A stretch of DNA of 8,917 bases from Nitrosomonadales bacterium (GTDB taxonomy: Bacteria > Pseudomonadota > Gammaproteobacteria > Burkholderiales > SG8-41): the NCBI GenBank assembly GCA_009885185.1, contig VFLF01000239.1, forward strand, positions 1 to 8,917, written 5' to 3'. The position numbers were made by a program, and so were the translations under genes. Shown here in pieces: positions 6,094-8,917 of the stretch. Under the pieces are notes generated by a model. It was given only the letters and a program-made list of their open reading frames with translations, ran no database searches and was not told the DNA's origin. Each line of letters opens with the position of its first letter. The first letter of the stretch is position 1.

Positions 6094-7074
6094 ATGCTAT
6101 CGCGAGCCGCCAATAACCTCTACTGGATGTCGCGCCATATCGAGCGCGCCGAAAACATGGCGCGCTTGCTCGATGTCACTTACCGCATGTCGCTGCTGCC
6201 CTATCGCATTCACGAAACCGAACAATCGTGGGCGGAGCCGTGGGCGCTGCCGCTGGTTATCAATGGACTCGCCAGCAACTATTACGAGCGCTACCCGGGG
6301 CCGCTGTCGCCGGATCAGGTGCTGCGCTTCATGGTGCTTGATCCGGCCAATCCGTCGAGCCTGTACTCATGCATACAGTCGGCGCGCGAAAACGCGCGCA
6401 CCGTGCGCGGCGCAATCACCTCCGAAATGTACGAAGACATCAACGCGACCTGGCTGGAGATGCGCAATCAGAATTTTGACCGGCTGCACGCCAGCGGGAT
6501 CAGCGAATTTTTTGACTGGGTGAAACTGCGCTCGCACCAGTTTCGCGGCATAACCTTCGGCACCATGCTGCGCGACGAGGGCTACAGTTTTATCCGCCTT
6601 GGCACTTTTATCGAGCGCGCCGACAACACCGCGCGCCTGCTCGATGTTAAATACCACACGCTGCTGCCGAGTGCAGCGGACGTGGGCGGCGCGGTCGACT
6701 ATTATCAATGGGGCGCGCTGCTGCGATCACTCTCCGCGTTCGATGCCTACCGCAAGGTGTATCGCGACTTGATCACGCCGACCAAGGTGACGGAGTTGCT
6801 GGTATTGCGCGACGACGTGCCGCGCTCCCTCCACGCCTGCATGAATGACATCTACGACATTCTCAAGGCGCTCTGCGACGACTCCTCGCTCGAGGCAGAA
6901 CGGCTCGCCGGCGAACTGCACGCGCAACTGCATTACGGGCGCACCGAGCAAATCATCGAGCTGGGACTGCATGAATACCTGATGGCGTTTCTCGAAAAGC
7001 TGCTGTTGCTGACGGCCGAAATCAATCGCGATTTTCTGGTGCCAGTCTATACACAGCAGCAGGTGATGTCATAA
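6094..7074 (+). CDS. Alpha-E domain protein, stand-alone
   Basis: This 326-residue, largely helical protein belongs to the alpha-E family (COG2307, DUF403), the near-invariant partner of circularly permuted ATP-grasp proteins. The signature NLYWMSRHIERAENMARLLD is at 8-27. It recurs as FIRLGTFIERADNTARLLD at 166-184, and the downstream segment VLDPANPSSLYSCIQSAREN (81-100) recurs as VLRDDVPRSLHACMNDIYD (237-255), so the protein is an internal duplication with a period of about 156 residues. Its biochemical role is unknown; it may supply a substrate-binding or scaffold surface for the ligase. The start is well supported: GAGGA (6083-6087) lies 6 bases before the ATG, inside the end of the ATP-grasp gene, so translation of the two is coupled. 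In the left arm the same two domains are fused in one protein, which supports a physical complex here. Confidence 0.93.
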   Translation: MLSRAANNLYWMSRHIERAENMARLLDVTYRMSLLPYRIHETEQSWAEPWALPLVINGLASNYYERYPGPLSPDQVLRFMVLDPANPSSLYSCIQSARENARTVRGAITSEMYEDINATWLEMRNQNFDRLHASGISEFFDWVKLRSHQFRGITFGTMLRDEGYSFIRLGTFIERADNTARLLDVKYHTLLPSAADVGGAVDYYQWGALLRSLSAFDAYRKVYRDLITPTKVTELLVLRDDVPRSLHACMNDIYDILKALCDDSSLEAERLAGELHAQLHYGRTEQIIELGLHEYLMAFLEKLLLLTAEINRDFLVPVYTQQQVMS

Positions 7075-7194
7075 GTCCCGGCACATGCTCGGGCGCGGCA
7101 ATGGCAACTTGTCATGGCTGGAGCTTTCCACTAAGCTTCGACCCTGTTTTTCCGCAACTGAATCCGCTCACTCGAACATCTCCAAGACACCCAC
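7075..7194 (+). other. Gap between alpha-E and Anbu genes, possible weak internal promoter
   Basis: This 120-bp gap has no clear terminator: CCCG/CGGG near 7077-7093 could form a short stem but no U-run follows. TTGTCA (7109-7114), 17 bases, then TAAGCT (7132-7137) is a weak sigma-70-like pair, with a good -35 and a poor -10. An imperfect palindrome, ATGGCAACTTGTCAT (7101-7115), overlaps the -35. A separate promoter for Anbu is possible but unproven. Confidence 0.25.
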
Positions 7195-7950
7195 ATGACC
7201 TACTGTGTTGCCCTCATGCTGGATGCCGGCATGGTGTTCGCCTCCGACTCGCGCACCAATGCCGGCGTCGACAACATCGCCACTTTCCGCAAAATGCATG
7301 TGATCGCGAGGGAGGGCGAACGCCTGATCGTCATCATGAGCTCGGGCAATCTGTCGATCACGCAAAGCGCGATCAACCTGCTGGAACACCAGTCACGTAC
7401 TGGCGACGCCAACAACACCGTGCATAACGCGTCTTCGATGTTCGAGATCGCCGATCTGGTGGGCCATGCCCTGCGCGACGTGCGCCGCCGCGACGGATCA
7501 TTTTTGCAGCAGAGCAACATCGACACCAGCGCGTCGTTTATCGTCGGCGGACAGATTCGCGGCGAGCCGCAGCGGCTTTTTCGCATTTACAGCGAAGGAA
7601 ACTTCATCGAAGCCACGCCGGAAACGCCCTATTTCCAGATCGGCGAAAGCAAATACGGCAAGCCAGTGATCGACCGTGTCATCAAACGCAGCACGCAGTT
7701 AATGGAGGCCGCCAAGTGCGTGTTGGTGTCGTTTGATTCGACCATGCGCAGCAACATCTCCGTGGGCCTGCCCATCGACATCGTGGTCTACGACGACAAC
7801 AGCCTCAAACCGCGCGTGCAGCGCCGCATCGACGAATCGGATGCCTATTTCAAGATGATCCACACCGAGTGGGGCGAGGGATTGCGCCGGGTGTTTGCGC
7901 AACTCCCCAATCCCGACTGGAACGGTGATGGAATTCCTGACGCAAGTTAG
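7195..7950 (+). CDS. anbu: Anbu proteasome-like (HslV-related) peptidase
   Basis: This 251-residue protein belongs to the Anbu family (COG3484), an Ntn-hydrolase related to HslV and proteasome beta subunits. Removal of Met1 would expose Thr2 as the nucleophile. Asp18 in FASDSRTNAG and Lys33 in TFRKMHV match the Asp17/Lys33 catalytic partners of proteasome subunits, and the SSGN turn (49-52) matches the conserved glycine region. There is no propeptide, as expected for Anbu. Family members form ring-like or open-helical oligomers; the natural substrate is unknown. Here it would be the hydrolytic arm of the peptide system. The ATG is fixed by the conserved MTYCVALML start although no good ribosome site precedes it. 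The C-terminus is unusual: after LPNPDW comes a tail containing D-x-N-x-D-G-x-x-D (241-249), which resembles the calcium loops of dockerin or thrombospondin type 3 repeats. The large transglutaminase gene starts 36 bp later. Confidence 0.93.
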   Translation: MTYCVALMLDAGMVFASDSRTNAGVDNIATFRKMHVIAREGERLIVIMSSGNLSITQSAINLLEHQSRTGDANNTVHNASSMFEIADLVGHALRDVRRRDGSFLQQSNIDTSASFIVGGQIRGEPQRLFRIYSEGNFIEATPETPYFQIGESKYGKPVIDRVIKRSTQLMEAAKCVLVSFDSTMRSNISVGLPIDIVVYDDNSLKPRVQRRIDESDAYFKMIHTEWGEGLRRVFAQLPNPDWNGDGIPDAS

Positions 7951-7975
7951 CAGCGTGCGCGCCGCGCCCCTCATT

Positions 7976-7980
7976 GGAGA
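7976..7980 (+). promoter_or_regulatory. Ribosome binding site that fixes a TTG start
   Basis: GGAGA lies 6 bases before the TTG at 7987-7989, the strongest Shine-Dalgarno sequence in the right arm after that of the alpha-E gene. It supports the unusual TTG, which gives the family-typical N-terminus. Confidence 0.7.
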
Positions 7981-7986
7981 TCTACG

Positions 7987-8917
7987 TTGAGCATTCAGGT
8001 CGCGCTGCACCACCGCACGCATTACCTTTACGACCGCCCCGTCACTTTGTCGGCGCATGAAGTCCGCCTGCGCCCCGCGCCGCATTGCCGCACGCCGGTG
8101 CTGTCGTATTCGCTCAACGTCAAGCCGGACCAGCACTTCATCAACTGGCAACAGGACATTTTCGGCAACTACATCGCGCGTTTTGTGTTTCCGGAAAAAG
8201 CGCGCGAACTCGAAGTGACGGTTGACCTCGTCGCCGACATGACGGTGATTAACCCGTTTGATTTTTTCATGGAAAGCCATGCCGATCACTTTCCGTTCGC
8301 GTATCGCGAAGAGCTTGCCCAAGACCTTACGCCGTACCTCGCGATAATCGAACGCGGCCCGCTGCTGACGCAATGGCTCGCCGAGTTTCGCGCGCAACAC
8401 TGGTGTGACGGCGGCAATACGATTGATTTTCTGGTGGCCATCAATCAACAATTATCGAATAAAATCAAATACTTGGTTAGGATGGAGCCAGGCGTGCAAA
8501 CGGGCGAGCAAACACTGGCGCTCGCCAGCGGCTCGTGCCGCGACTCCGGCTGGCTGCTGGTGCAACTGCTGCGACACTGCGGCGTGGCCGCGCGTTTTGT
8601 GTCCGGCTATTTGATCCAGCTCACCGCGGACCAAAAGCCCCTCGACGGCCCCGCCGGTCCGGAGCACGACTTCACCGATCTGCACGCGTGGGCCGAGGCG
8701 TACATCCCCGGCGCGGGCTGGATCGGGCTGGATCCGACGTCCGGGCTCCTGGCGGGCGAAGGGCATATACCGCTCGCCTGCACGCCATCGCCGGCAAGCG
8801 CGGCAGCGATCATCGGCGCAGTCGATCCCTGCGAAACAAAATTTGAATTCGCGATGAGCGTCACGCGCATTCACGAAGACCCGCGTGTCACGCAGCCTTA
8901 CACGCCGGTGCAATGGC
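7987..8917 (+). CDS. Large transglutaminase-like protein (COG4196/DUF2126 type), N-terminal part, cut by window edge
   Basis: This frame starts at a TTG and stays open to the right edge (310 codons). Read with Met for TTG, the N-terminus SIQVALHHRTHYLYDRPVT matches the large COG4196 family of about 1100 residues. The N-terminal transglutaminase-associated beta domain covers about residues 4-90. The catalytic core spans about 145-255, with C184 in ASGSCRDSGWL, H233 in DLHAWAEAYIP and D249 in GLDPTSG, so the triad is intact. The last visible segment, KFEFAMSVTRIHEDPRVTQPYT (285-306), is where this family passes into the DUF2126 region, which must lie beyond the window. It probably cleaves or transfers amide bonds on the product of the ATP-grasp ligase. 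It is the fourth gene of the right arm, 36 bp after Anbu. The active-site context GSCRDS differs from GVCQDF in the short transglutaminase at 901-1800, so the two are different subfamilies rather than recent copies. The start is assigned on the ribosome site and homology. Confidence 0.9.
   Translation, partial: MSIQVALHHRTHYLYDRPVTLSAHEVRLRPAPHCRTPVLSYSLNVKPDQHFINWQQDIFGNYIARFVFPEKARELEVTVDLVADMTVINPFDFFMESHADHFPFAYREELAQDLTPYLAIIERGPLLTQWLAEFRAQHWCDGGNTIDFLVAINQQLSNKIKYLVRMEPGVQTGEQTLALASGSCRDSGWLLVQLLRHCGVAARFVSGYLIQLTADQKPLDGPAGPEHDFTDLHAWAEAYIPGAGWIGLDPTSGLLAGEGHIPLACTPSPASAAAIIGAVDPCETKFEFAMSVTRIHEDPRVTQPYTPVQW

Noticed and set aside
7077..7093. Short stem after the alpha-E stop as a terminator
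   Set aside because: It pairs over four or five bases only and is not followed by a T-run.
7699..8451. Minus-strand frame of 250 codons opposite Anbu and the large transglutaminase
   Set aside because: It overlaps two conserved genes and the gap between them and shows no motif.

Overview
The window is GC-rich (roughly 60 % by eye) and densely coded, with GTG and TTG starts, as expected of a proteobacterium. A betaproteobacterium (Burkholderiales, Rhodocyclales or a relative) is the best guess, because this gene set is common there, but no ribosomal or other lineage marker is present.

Almost the whole window is one accessory system: two divergent arms around a regulatory gap of about 390 bp (roughly 4267-4660). 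The left arm (minus strand) encodes a long protein fusing a circularly permuted ATP-grasp domain to an alpha-E domain (1807-4266), followed 6 bp later by a 299-residue transglutaminase-like protein (901-1800). The right arm (plus strand) encodes a stand-alone circularly permuted ATP-grasp protein (4661-6091), a stand-alone alpha-E protein 2 bp later (6094-7074), an Anbu proteasome-like peptidase (7195-7950) and the N-terminal 310 residues of a large transglutaminase/DUF2126-type protein that runs off the right edge (7987 onward). At the left edge, also on the minus strand, is the N-terminal 269 residues of an acyl-CoA-dehydrogenase-fold protein of the flavin monooxygenase (HpaB/HsaA-like) type. 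It is probably not part of the system.

This association (COG2308 ATP-grasp, COG2307 alpha-E, transglutaminase, Anbu) is known from comparative genomics of amidoligases and is predicted to make a peptide or peptide tag that is then processed or degraded. To my knowledge the substrate has not been established. In this reading the ATP-grasp ligase forms amide bonds with alpha-E as its partner, the transglutaminase-like proteins cut or transfer amides, and Anbu hydrolyses peptides.

The points most worth following up are these. The fused ATP-grasp has lost the metal-binding E-x-N motif and the glycine-rich loop that its paralogue keeps, which suggests a catalytic/non-catalytic pair. A very good sigma-54 (-24/-12) promoter lies just before the right arm, with inverted repeats above it and a leader hairpin at the predicted transcript start. 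The alpha-E protein is a tandem duplication. Anbu carries a C-terminal tail resembling a calcium-binding loop. No RNA genes, CRISPR arrays, insertion sequences or convincing intrinsic terminators were seen.
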